This document shows positions 1-7,077 of a stretch of 43,054 bases of DNA, piece by piece (within the stretch, counting starts at the first letter, position 1; every line of letters begins with the position of its first letter). The stretch covers positions 1 to 43,054 of the forward strand of contig JAFXPO010000043.1 in assembly GCA_017527825.1 (NCBI GenBank), in the 5' to 3' direction. The notes below the pieces were generated by a model. The model was not told the DNA's origin, did not search any database, and saw only the letters and a list, made by a program, of their open reading frames with translations. A program made the translations under genes and the position numbers. The stretch is from Oscillospiraceae bacterium. GTDB taxonomy: Bacteria > Bacillota > Clostridia > Oscillospirales > Oscillospiraceae.

Positions 1-7
1 ATTTCCT

Positions 8-86
8 TGATAGCCAAATGATAGCAAAAGTTCGGCAAGCCCATAGGATAAGGATAATAGGTATCAGGAAAAATCAAATGGTATCA
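8..86. repeat. TGATARC-type arm repeats near the right end of an upstream element
   Basis: TGATAGC occurs at 8-14 and 19-25, 11 bp apart. GGTATCA, the complement of TGATACC, occurs at 60-66 and 80-86. The same heptamer family in the same 11-bp phase recurs at 234-251 and 2074-2091. The pair at 8-25 ends 102 bases before the 13-bp core at 128, and the pair at 2074-2091 ends 100 bases before the core at 2192. I infer arm-type binding sites of a tyrosine recombinase near the end of an integrated element whose body lies left of the window. No recombinase gene is visible here. Confidence 0.5.
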
Positions 87-127
87 AATCCCCCAAACAA
101 AAGCGTTTAGAATTAAGTTTCATTTTG

Positions 128-140
128 CGAGTGGGAATAA
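128..140 (+). other. attachment-site core, left copy (guaA 3'-end type)
   Basis: The 13 bases CGAGTGGGAATAA are repeated exactly at 2192-2204. Read as codons, GAG TGG GAA TAA is Glu-Trp-Glu-stop, the usual C-terminus of GMP synthase, and the guaA 3' end is a known island integration site. No guaA coding sequence precedes this copy, so it looks like a duplicated att core between two tandem elements. The role is inferred from the repeat, its position and its coding match. Confidence 0.6.
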
Positions 141-185
141 TGCAGCTTTTGACTCAAAATGTGCTGAATTATTCTGAATTACTTG

Positions 186-219
186 AAGCAGCAGGCATTC
201 TTCGGAGTGCCTGCTGCTT
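186..219 (+). terminator. strong hairpin with UUCG loop, possible terminator
   Basis: A stem of about 15 bp (186-200 with 205-219, one G-U pair) closes a TTCG tetraloop. Only a short T run follows, so termination is possible but not certain. No gene inside the window ends just upstream. It insulates the AbrB promoter from any transcript entering from the left element. Confidence 0.5.
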
Positions 220-222
220 TGC

Positions 223-251
223 GTTATCAGCGTTGATAACATTATGATAAC
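223..251. repeat. island-end repeat, left copy
   Basis: GTTATCA (223-229) and TGATAAC (234-240) form an inverted pair around a 4-bp centre. A further direct TGATAAC lies at 245-251. The same 29-bp arrangement with few changes is at 2063-2091. The two copies bracket the AbrB-glycosyltransferase cargo just inside the 13-bp cores. They are probably recombinase arm sites. Confidence 0.55.
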
Positions 252-292
252 AATTTGGCGACGGGGGAGCAATCCCCGCCGCTCTTTTCCCT

Positions 293-330
293 TTGACATA
301 TTCGCGCGAAGAGAGTATAATTTGTTATAC
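293..330 (+). promoter_or_regulatory. sigma-A promoter and operator of the AbrB-glycosyltransferase operon
   Basis: Perfect consensus TTGACA (293-298) and TATAAT (316-321) are 17 bp apart. The inverted repeat GTATAA-TTTG-TTATAC (315-330) covers the -10 box, and the spacer contains the palindrome TTCGCGCGAA (301-310). The first gene is an AbrB-type DNA-binding protein, so autorepression at this repeat is the likely control. That is an inference from position and symmetry. Confidence 0.75.
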
Positions 331-354
331 AAATCATACGTTGGAGGCAATATA

Positions 355-573
355 ATGAAAGCACCGGAAGGGAAATATGCATGGACGGCTACCGTCGGGG
401 AAAAAGGACAAATCGTAATACCGAAACAGGCGCGGGATATCTTCGGGATCAAGCCCGGAGATACTCTGCTTCTTCTTGGCGATGATAAGCGGGGGATCGC
501 CATTCCCCCAAAAGGAGCGTTTGCAGAATTGTTCGGGATCGCATTCCAAGAGCGGGATGGTGACAAGGAATGA
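355..573 (+). CDS. AbrB/MazE/SpoVT-family transcriptional regulator
   Basis: This 72-residue protein matches the swapped-hairpin AbrB family. Residues of about 10-50 carry the hallmark pattern (VGEKGQIVIPKQARDIFGI, then KPGDTLLLL). Such proteins bind DNA as dimers and often regulate their own operon. The ATG at 355 is chosen because GGAGG at 343-347 precedes it at good spacing and the consensus promoter lies upstream. Longer in-frame starts would lie upstream of the transcript. The stop overlaps the next start (ATGA), so the glycosyltransferase is translationally coupled. The MazE-like fold could suggest an antitoxin, but the partner is not a MazF-type toxin. Its target is inferred to be the repeat at 315-330. 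Confidence 0.85.
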   Translation: MKAPEGKYAWTATVGEKGQIVIPKQARDIFGIKPGDTLLLLGDDKRGIAIPPKGAFAELFGIAFQERDGDKE

Positions 574-1961
574 AAAAGGTCGCCTTTTTCTGCATTCCTG
601 CGCACGGTCATACGAATCCCATGCTACCGGTTGCTGCGGAACTGGTGGAACGAGGGAATACCGTCCGATTCTATTCGTTCGACGAATTTGAAGATAAGAT
701 CAATGCAACAGGCGCAGAGTTTATCTCATGCGATGCGTATCTGCCCAAACTCACGGAGCAGGAAGAAGCTGGACTAAAGAATATTTCCACGACAGAAATG
801 ACACTGCAGGACATCCGGATCACGCTTCGTATGGACAGCTTCCTTGATAAAGAGTTTAAGACCTTCAAGCCCGACGTCATTTATTCGGATTCCGTTTGTT
901 TCTGGGGCAAACTGAACGCATGGAAGCATCATGTGCCACTGGTGGTCTCCACCAGTACCTTCGCCTTTAACCAGCTGTCCTCACAGTACATGAAGAACAC
1001 GCCGAAAGAGCTGGCAGATATGATTCTCGGGCTGCCGAGGGTTTCTAAGGAGTTAAAAACACTCGAACCCTACGGCTATCATGTGAAAGGCGCCTTGTCA
1101 CTGGTACAGAGCGATAATCAGACAGACAGCATCGTCTATACTTCACGGCGGTTTCAGCCCTATGCGGAAAGCTTTTCTGACCACTACGCCTTTGTAGGGC
1201 CCTCTGTATTTTCAAAGACCGTTCCGGATAAAACGAAGGAATGCCCGCTCGTTTATATTTCCATGGGAACCGTTATCAACGACAGACGGGATTTTTACGC
1301 TAAATGCATTGAAGCATTGCGGGATCAGAATGTCAACGTCGTCATTTCATGCGGGAATGCGGTAAACCGTGAGTCATTGGGAGTGCTGCCTGACAACATC
1401 CATGTGTATCCCTACGTTGATCAGCTTGACATTCTTTCCAAAGCGGACGTTTTTATAACGCACTGCGGCATGAACAGCGTTTCCGAAAGCCTCTATATGG
1501 CTGCACCGATGGTGCTCTATCCCCAGACAAGTGAGCAGAAAGCAGTGGCGAGAAGGGTAATGGAAATCGGCGCAGGTACGGCTTTAAATGACGATTCCAT
1601 TGACGGAATCCGGGCGTCTGTACATGAGATTCTGAGCAACGCCGCCTACGGAAAAGCCGCAGAAGTGTGCAGTACAGATTTCCGTTCTTGTAGCGGTGCT
1701 GCCGGAGCAGCGGAGTTTATCGAGAGTGCACCGCATTTGTCGAACGGACTAGATGTTGTCGGTGAGCTGAATAAAACGACAGTGAGATTCCACTTCATAT
1801 ACTGGGCGACAATCATCGCCGCCATCAATCTGATCGGATTTCTTTTCAGCTGGAAATATGTGTGGATCATTGGTATTGCAGCCGGTATCCTGTCTAATCC
1901 GATCGGCAAGGCAATACAAAAACGGAAATCTTTTTCCATGCTGCGCAGAATCCAACAATGA
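570..1961 (+). CDS. MGT-type family 1 glycosyltransferase with C-terminal membrane tail
   Basis: This 463-residue protein has a GT-B fold of the macrolide/UDP-glycosyltransferase type. The N-terminus carries AHGHTNP (residues 11-17) with the family's catalytic-type His. The C-terminal donor-binding motif HCGMNSVSE sits at 298-306 and is followed by APMVLYPQTSEQ. Relatives transfer sugar from a UDP-sugar to small hydrophobic acceptors. After the catalytic domain (about 1-395) come two hydrophobic stretches (about 407-427 and 430-446) and a basic tail, which soluble MGT enzymes usually lack, so membrane anchoring is likely. It is coupled to the AbrB gene and is richer in A+T than the core genes, consistent with transfer. 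Acceptor and donor cannot be read from sequence. Confidence 0.85.
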   Translation: MKKVAFFCIPAHGHTNPMLPVAAELVERGNTVRFYSFDEFEDKINATGAEFISCDAYLPKLTEQEEAGLKNISTTEMTLQDIRITLRMDSFLDKEFKTFKPDVIYSDSVCFWGKLNAWKHHVPLVVSTSTFAFNQLSSQYMKNTPKELADMILGLPRVSKELKTLEPYGYHVKGALSLVQSDNQTDSIVYTSRRFQPYAESFSDHYAFVGPSVFSKTVPDKTKECPLVYISMGTVINDRRDFYAKCIEALRDQNVNVVISCGNAVNRESLGVLPDNIHVYPYVDQLDILSKADVFITHCGMNSVSESLYMAAPMVLYPQTSEQKAVARRVMEIGAGTALNDDSIDGIRASVHEILSNAAYGKAAEVCSTDFRSCSGAAGAAEFIESAPHLSNGLDVVGELNKTTVRFHFIYWATIIAAINLIGFLFSWKYVWIIGIAAGILSNPIGKAIQKRKSFSMLRRIQQ

Positions 1962-2062
1962 ATGGATTGTTTTCTGGAATGGCAAAAGCACATAAATCTT
2001 GAAGAACAGCGTTCAGGCAAGTATAATAACAGCACTATTATCCATAGCAATTTCACTCCACT

Positions 2063-2091
2063 GTTATCAACGCTGATAACAGAATGATAAC
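2063..2091. repeat. island-end repeat, right copy
   Basis: GTTATCA (2063-2069), TGATAAC (2074-2080) and TGATAAC (2085-2091) reproduce the order and 11-bp phase of 223-251. The stretch from 1962 to 2191 otherwise holds only very short reading frames without ribosome binding sites. Confidence 0.55.
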
Positions 2092-2191
2092 AGAAGGGGT
2101 GATAGGCTGGATAATATGGATATATCAAATAATCAAAGGAACCATGAACAGGACGAGCAATAATTCCTAAACGGAATCAGTTAAGTCCTGT

Positions 2192-2204
2192 CGAGTGGGA
2201 ATAA
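2192..2204 (+). other. attachment-site core, right copy (guaA 3'-end type)
   Basis: An exact copy of the 13-bp sequence at 128-140, again reading Glu-Trp-Glu-stop. A plus-strand hairpin terminator follows at once (2211-2244). This fits the original downstream flank of guaA, now separated from its gene by inserted DNA. The 2.06 kb between the copies has the GC content and cargo of an accessory island. Confidence 0.6.
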
Positions 2205-2210
2205 ACAGCG

Positions 2211-2244
2211 AAAAGGAGCGAACCTTACGGTTCGCTCCCTTTTT
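2211..2244. terminator. bidirectional Rho-independent terminator
   Basis: GGAGCGAACC (2215-2224), loop TTAC, GGTTCGCTCC (2229-2238), then CTTTTT on the plus strand and a T run on the minus strand. It ends the macrodomain gene on the minus strand. On the plus strand it is probably the orphaned terminator of guaA. Confidence 0.8.
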
Positions 2245-2252
2245 ATGCTCAT

Positions 2253-3014
2253 TTACCCCAGCAGTTCGCGGTAGATCGCGGCGTCCTCGTCCTTGAACAC
2301 GTTGAAGATCACGTCCAGCTCGCCCCGATGGGCGCGCACCGTCTGCACCGCGATCTCCGCCGCGCGGCGCTGGGGGAAGCCGAATACCCCCGTGGAGATG
2401 CAGCACAGCGCGATACTGCCGCAGCCGTGCTCCGATGCCAGCGCGAGACAGGCGCGGTAGCTGGACGCAAGCTGCTCCTCGTGCCGCCGCGTGAGCCGCC
2501 CGTCCACGATCGGGCCGACGGTGTGGATGACGTACCGGCAGGGGAGGTTGTAGGCGGGGGTGATCTTCGCCTGACCGGTCGGCTCCTCGTGACCCTGCCG
2601 CGCCATCAGCTCCGCGCAGGCGCTGCGGAGCTGAACCCCCGCGTAGGTATGGATGCAGTTGTCAATGCAGTTGTGACACGGGCGGTAGCAGCCGGTCATA
2701 CCGGCGTTCGCCGCGTTCACAATCGCGTCGCACGCGAGCGTCGTGATGTCCCCCTGCCAGAGGTACAGCCCCGGCTCCGACGGTGTCAGGTCGGCGAGCA
2801 TCGTGATGCCCTTGCGGCGCGTCTCCTCTTGCAGGTACTCGTCCTGCACGGCGAGGAAGTCCTCGTCGACGCCGCCGGGCATGCGGACGTTGAACAGGCT
2901 GCGCAGCAACTGCCGCTGCTCGGTCTCGTCAGCCGGGATCGCCATATCGCGGTACTGCGCCTTTTCCGCCAACAGCCGCCGGATCAGGAACAGCCGCCGT
3001 TCGGTCTGGTTCAT
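2253..3014 (-). CDS. zinc-containing macrodomain protein (ADP-ribosyl hydrolase type)
   Basis: This 253-residue protein has an N-terminal helical part (about 1-75) and a macrodomain (about 80-250). Visible motifs are GDITTLACDAIVNAAN (88-103) for ADP-ribose binding and CHNCIDNCIH (113-122), the zinc-ligand segment of Zn-macro proteins. That class removes ADP-ribose from modified protein side chains. In several Gram-positives it pairs with a sirtuin-type ADP-ribosyltransferase and a lipoylated GcvH-like protein, but neither is beside it here. AGGAGG lies 7 bases before the ATG. The gene stands alone, convergent with the island and divergent from pyk. Protein de-ADP-ribosylation is the likely role, with the target unknown. 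Confidence 0.85.
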   Translation of the reverse strand: MNQTERRLFLIRRLLAEKAQYRDMAIPADETEQRQLLRSLFNVRMPGGVDEDFLAVQDEYLQEETRRKGITMLADLTPSEPGLYLWQGDITTLACDAIVNAANAGMTGCYRPCHNCIDNCIHTYAGVQLRSACAELMARQGHEEPTGQAKITPAYNLPCRYVIHTVGPIVDGRLTRRHEEQLASSYRACLALASEHGCGSIALCCISTGVFGFPQRRAAEIAVQTVRAHRGELDVIFNVFKDEDAAIYRELLG

Positions 3015-3150
3015 GGATGGTTCCTCCTTTCACTCTTCGCCTAACTTTTTTACCATGATACAAAATTTGAAAATCCCCGTCAAGGGTACACTTTTTCCGC
3101 CTCCTGTTCGGATTGCGCTTTCTGGAACGGCATCTGCTCCGCCTCGTCCA

Positions 3151-3178
3151 TTGACTTATGCATATTCTATGATAAAAT
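3151..3178 (+). promoter_or_regulatory. probable sigma-A promoter of pyk
   Basis: TTGACT (3151-3156) and TAAAAT (3173-3178) are 16 bp apart, and transcription would start about 40 bases before the pyk ATG. The AT-rich run stands out in the divergent gap after the macrodomain gene. Confidence 0.55.
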
Positions 3179-3226
3179 GATGCAAAAATTGACAAATTCC
3201 ATCACATACGAAAGGATGTCTGAGTT

Positions 3227-4642
3227 ATGAGAAGAACGAAAATCATCTGCACCCTCGGTCCCGCGACCGACGACCCCGAAATCCTCCGCGCTTTGGTCAA
3301 GAGCGGCATGAATGCCGCGCGCTTCAATTTCTCCCACGGCATCCACGAGGAGCAGCTTGAGCGGCTCAACCGTTTCACCGGTATCCGCGACGAGCTGGGC
3401 GCGGCGGTCGCCACCGTGCTGGACACCAAGGGTCCTGAGATCCGCGTGCGCAGCTTTGCCGCGCCGGTCGACCTCGTCGCGGGCAGCGAGTTTGTCCTTA
3501 CCACCGACGACGTGGTGGGTGACGAACACCGCGTTTCCGTCACCTACCGTGACCTGCCCAGAGAACTGGCGGAGGGACAGCAGGTTCTGATCGATGACGG
3601 ACTGATCGGTCTCACCGTCAAGGAGATTCGCGGCGCGGACATCGTCTGCACCGTGATCAACGGCGGGCATCTGAGCTCCAACAAATCCATCAACATCCCC
3701 GGCGTACACATCCATCTTCCGGCGCTCACGGAGCAGGACATCTCCGACATCCAGTTCGGCGTGGAGAACGACTTTGACTTCATCGCCGCGTCCTTCATCC
3801 GCACGGCGGAGGACGTGAAGGCGATCCGCGAGGTGCTGCACAGCTTTGGCGGCGAGAACATCCGCATCATCGCCAAGATCGAGAACCAGGAGGGCGTGGA
3901 CAACCTCGACGAGATCATCGCCGTCTCCGACGGCATCATGGTCGCCCGCGGTGATCTGGGTGTGGAGATTCCCGCCGCCCGCGTCCCCATCCTGCAAAAG
4001 CGCATGATCCGCAGCGGCATCGCCGCCGGCAAGCTGGTCATCACCGCCACGCAGATGCTCGACTCCATGATCCGCAACCCGCGTCCCACCCGCGCCGAGG
4101 TCTCCGACGTGTCCAACGCCGTGTTTGACGGCACGAGCTGCGTCATGCTCTCCGGCGAGACCGCCGCGGGCAAGTACCCCATCGAGGCGTTCACCTCTAT
4201 GGACAGCATCGTGCGCGAGGCGGAGGCGTCCCTCGACTACTGGCACCGGTTCCAGAAGAACCACGTCCGCAATCAGGCGTGCATCAACGACGCCATCACC
4301 CATTCCTGCTGCCTGACCGCCATGGATTTGGACGCCACCGCCATCATGACCACCACCAACTCCGGCCACACGGCGCGCATGATCGCGCGTTTCCGTCCGG
4401 CGTGTCCCATCGCGGCGCTGACCATGCGGGAGAAGGTGCGCCGCCAGCTTTCGCTCAGCTGGGGCGTGGTACCGTACCTCACCGGCGAGGTCACGTCCAC
4501 CGACCGCATCTTCTCGCTCTGCGCCGAGGTCGCCCGCAAGGAGGGGCTGGTGAAGTCCGGCGACGTGGTGGTCATCACCGCCGGCGTACCGCTGGGCAAG
4601 AGCGTCGAGACCAACCTCATGAAGGCTGAGATCATCGGCTGA
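3227..4642 (+). CDS. pyk: pyruvate kinase
   Basis: This 471-residue enzyme converts phosphoenolpyruvate and ADP to pyruvate and ATP, the last step of glycolysis. Motifs include NFSHG (34-38), the catalytic Lys in IIAKIEN (214-220), the metal and substrate loop RGDLGVEIP (241-249) and ATQMLDSM (274-281). The length fits the short bacterial form without the extra C-terminal PEP-utilising domain found in Bacillus. The ATG at 3227 follows AAAGGA. The stop overlaps the GAGGAGG that serves the downstream amylase gene, so the two form an operon, which links starch or maltodextrin breakdown with glycolytic output. Confidence 0.97.
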   Translation: MRRTKIICTLGPATDDPEILRALVKSGMNAARFNFSHGIHEEQLERLNRFTGIRDELGAAVATVLDTKGPEIRVRSFAAPVDLVAGSEFVLTTDDVVGDEHRVSVTYRDLPRELAEGQQVLIDDGLIGLTVKEIRGADIVCTVINGGHLSSNKSINIPGVHIHLPALTEQDISDIQFGVENDFDFIAASFIRTAEDVKAIREVLHSFGGENIRIIAKIENQEGVDNLDEIIAVSDGIMVARGDLGVEIPAARVPILQKRMIRSGIAAGKLVITATQMLDSMIRNPRPTRAEVSDVSNAVFDGTSCVMLSGETAAGKYPIEAFTSMDSIVREAEASLDYWHRFQKNHVRNQACINDAITHSCCLTAMDLDATAIMTTTNSGHTARMIARFRPACPIAALTMREKVRRQLSLSWGVVPYLTGEVTSTDRIFSLCAEVARKEGLVKSGDVVVITAGVPLGKSVETNLMKAEIIG

Positions 4643-4652
4643 GGAGGCGCAC

Positions 4653-5942
4653 ATGGCTCAAAACACTGACCTCGCGCTGCGTCAGGCGCTCATCTACTCC
4701 GTCTACGTCCGCGCGCACACGAAAGACGGAACGTTCCATGCGGTTGAGAATGACTTGGAACGTATCCAAGCATTAGGTACCGATTATATCTGGTTCCTGC
4801 CCATCCACCCCATTGGCGTCAAAGGCAAGAAGGGGAGCCTTGGCTGCCCCTACGCCAACCGCGACTACCGCGCTGTGAACCCTGCCTACGGCACGTTTGC
4901 CGATTTCAAGCACCTGTGCGACGCCATCCACGCCCGCGGCATGCGCGTGATGATCGACGTGGTGTACAACCACACCTCGCCGGATTCCGTGCTGTGGGAG
5001 ACGCACCCGGAATTTTTCTACAAAAAGCCCGACGGCAGTCCCGGCAACCACGTCGGCGACTGGACAGACGTGATCGACCTTGATTACACCGTACCGGAGC
5101 TGTGGGACTACCAGGTCGAATCCCTGACCCAGTGGGCGACGCTGGTGGACGGCTTCCGCTGCGACGTGGCGTCCTTTGTCCCCGTGGACTTCTGGAAGCG
5201 CGCCCGCGCCGCGGTGGAAAGGGTACACCCCGGCTTCGTGTGGCTGGCGGAGAGCGTTCACGCGGGCTTCGGCGAGGAAATGCGCCGCACGGGACTGTAC
5301 TGTGCCACCGACGCGGAGGCGTTCGAGGCGTTCGACATCGAGTACGAGTACGACATCCGCGAGGTCTTTGACGCGTACTTACGCGGCGAGAAGCCGCTGA
5401 GCGCCTGGACAGACGCGCTCAACGCACAGGAGGTCGCCTATCCCGCCAACTACGACAAGCTGCGCTTCCTTGAAAACCACGACCAGCCACGCATCGCTTC
5501 CTTCGTCCCGGACATGGACGATCTCGCGAACTACACCGCCATGCTCTACTTTTTAAAAGGTACCACGCTGCTCTACGCGGGGCAGGAGTGGGCGGACCCC
5601 CATCTGCCCAGCCTCTTTGAGCGCGAGCCGATCAATCGCGCCACCGGTCACGATCTCACGCCGCTGCTGCAAACCCTGCGCGGCATCAAGCGCGACGCGC
5701 TGGACGCGGACGACGCCTTCTCCGCCCGCGCCATGGACAAGACCGACGTGGCGGTCATGGTACGCGAGAACGACACCGCGAAAAAGGTCGGCATATTCAG
5801 CCTGCGCCACCGCGCGGTTTCCGTCACGGTGGACTTGCCGGACGGCAGCTACGTCAATCTCATCGACGGCAGCCGCGTCACCGTGCTGGCAGGGGCGCTG
5901 CGCTGCGACGGTAAACCAATTATTTTCAGGGTTGACCGTTAA
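4653..5942 (+). CDS. small cytoplasmic GH13 alpha-amylase-family enzyme
   Basis: A 429-residue (beta/alpha)8 glycoside hydrolase of family 13. Conserved regions are DVVYNH (102-107), GFRCD with the nucleophile Asp171, WLAES with the acid/base Glu200, and ENHD with the transition-state Asp277. It cleaves or transfers alpha-glucans; exact specificity is not evident. There is no signal peptide, so it should act on internal glycogen or imported maltodextrin. At about 430 residues it has a catalytic domain and a short C-terminal beta domain only. The ATG is 5 bases after GAGGAGG (4641-4647), and the gene starts 10 bases after the pyk stop. Confidence 0.9.
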   Translation: MAQNTDLALRQALIYSVYVRAHTKDGTFHAVENDLERIQALGTDYIWFLPIHPIGVKGKKGSLGCPYANRDYRAVNPAYGTFADFKHLCDAIHARGMRVMIDVVYNHTSPDSVLWETHPEFFYKKPDGSPGNHVGDWTDVIDLDYTVPELWDYQVESLTQWATLVDGFRCDVASFVPVDFWKRARAAVERVHPGFVWLAESVHAGFGEEMRRTGLYCATDAEAFEAFDIEYEYDIREVFDAYLRGEKPLSAWTDALNAQEVAYPANYDKLRFLENHDQPRIASFVPDMDDLANYTAMLYFLKGTTLLYAGQEWADPHLPSLFEREPINRATGHDLTPLLQTLRGIKRDALDADDAFSARAMDKTDVAVMVRENDTAKKVGIFSLRHRAVSVTVDLPDGSYVNLIDGSRVTVLAGALRCDGKPIIFRVDR

Positions 5943-5970
5943 GCCGCAACCCCACATCTTGCGCTTTTTT

Positions 5971-6001
5971 CAGCCGCGCCTTCGGGCGCGGCTGATTTTT
6001 T
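5971..6001 (+). terminator. Rho-independent terminator after the pyk-amylase operon
   Basis: CAGCCGCGCC (5971-5980), loop TTCG, GGCGCGGCTG (5985-5994), then ATTTTTT. A T run on the 5' side would also allow termination in the other direction. Confidence 0.9.
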
Positions 6002-6122
6002 CGCTTTTCTGATCATTCCCCGACGGCTTTCGCGCGGTTTTGCGGGCTGTATGCTCTACAATATATTGTGTCAAGAACATTTGTAAACGCAACATCTAAT
6101 TGTATACCAAGGAGGCTATACC

Positions 6123-6941
6123 ATGGAACTGACACGAAAGAGCGCGTTTCTCTCCCGCCGGGTGATCTACCTGAGCGTGGACCGGATTCATCCCAACCCC
6201 ACGCAGCCGCGACGGTACTTTGACGAGGCGTCGCTCACGGAACTGAGCCGGAGCATCCTCCGCTATGGCATCATCCAGCCGCTGACGGTGCGCCGCGGCG
6301 AGAACGGGTACGAGCTGATCGCGGGAGAGCGTCGCCTGCGGGCGGCGCGGATGGCGGGGCTGCGGGAGGTACCCTGTCTGCTGGCGCGGGCGGACGAGGA
6401 GGACTCGACCCTGCTGGCGCTGATTGAGAACCTCCAGCGGCGCGACCTGCACTGGTACGAGGAGGCGGTGGCGATCGCGAAGCTGATCACCGGTTACCGG
6501 CTCTCGCAGGAGCAGGCGGCGGAGAAGCTTGGGAAGTCGCAGTCCGCCGTCGCCAACAAGCTGCGGCTGCTGCGGCTCTCTCCGGAGTGCGTGACGCTGC
6601 TGCGGGAGCACGACCTCAGCGAGCGGCACGCCCGCGCGCTGCTGCGGCTTCAAGACGACGAGGACCGTCTCGCCGCGGCGCGGGAGGTGGCGGAGCACGG
6701 CTGGAACGTGGCGCAGACGGAGGCGTATGTGGAAGCGCTGCTGCGCCGCGCGAACGTGGAGCCGAAGCAGGCGCAGCCCACCTACGTCATCAAGGACGTG
6801 CGCATCTTCCTCAACAGCATCCGCCGCCAGCTGGGCATCATGCAGCGCGCCGGGGTCGACGCCGCGGTAGAGCGCGAGGACACAGATGACGAGATTCGCA
6901 TGACCATTCGCATCCCTCGTCGCGCCGCAGAGTCACGGTGA
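6123..6941 (+). CDS. ParB/Noc-family DNA-binding protein (second ParB paralogue)
   Basis: A 272-residue ParB-like protein. The N-terminal CTPase-type domain has LIAGERRLRAARMAG (66-80) and LIENLQRRDLHW (100-111). A KorB-type helix-turn-helix follows at about 125-150, then a C-terminal dimerisation part. The true parB of the parAB operon is at 24235-25110. This copy has no ParA partner, which is the pattern of the nucleoid-occlusion protein Noc. No perfect Noc-type site (ATTTCCCGGGAAAT) was seen, so its DNA target is open. AAGGAGG lies 6 bases before the ATG. It is flanked by the terminator at 5971 and the vanW gene. Confidence 0.85.
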   Translation: MELTRKSAFLSRRVIYLSVDRIHPNPTQPRRYFDEASLTELSRSILRYGIIQPLTVRRGENGYELIAGERRLRAARMAGLREVPCLLARADEEDSTLLALIENLQRRDLHWYEEAVAIAKLITGYRLSQEQAAEKLGKSQSAVANKLRLLRLSPECVTLLREHDLSERHARALLRLQDDEDRLAAAREVAEHGWNVAQTEAYVEALLRRANVEPKQAQPTYVIKDVRIFLNSIRRQLGIMQRAGVDAAVEREDTDDEIRMTIRIPRRAAESR

Positions 6942-7077
6942 CTGGGGTTTTGTCTGGAATTTTTGGTTTTTGTCATCGGTTTGTAATGACTTTTCCCGGC
7001 ACTTGTGCTATGCTGAACGGTACGGGTGTGGCATATACTGCACCAAACTTTCTATTACAGGGTCGGGAGGCTTCCGA

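Noticed and set aside
355..1961. AbrB plus glycosyltransferase as a toxin-antitoxin pair.
   Set aside because: The second gene has full glycosyltransferase motifs and no toxin domain; the MazE-like fold alone is not enough.
1962..2087. A 41-codon frame starting right after the glycosyltransferase stop, running into the right-end repeat.
   Set aside because: No ribosome binding site, and its last codons are the TGATAAC repeats, so chance is likelier than a gene.
2115..2162. A 15-codon frame near the right island end that might be the start of a lost excisionase or integrase.
   Set aside because: Too short to recognise and without a clear ribosome binding site.
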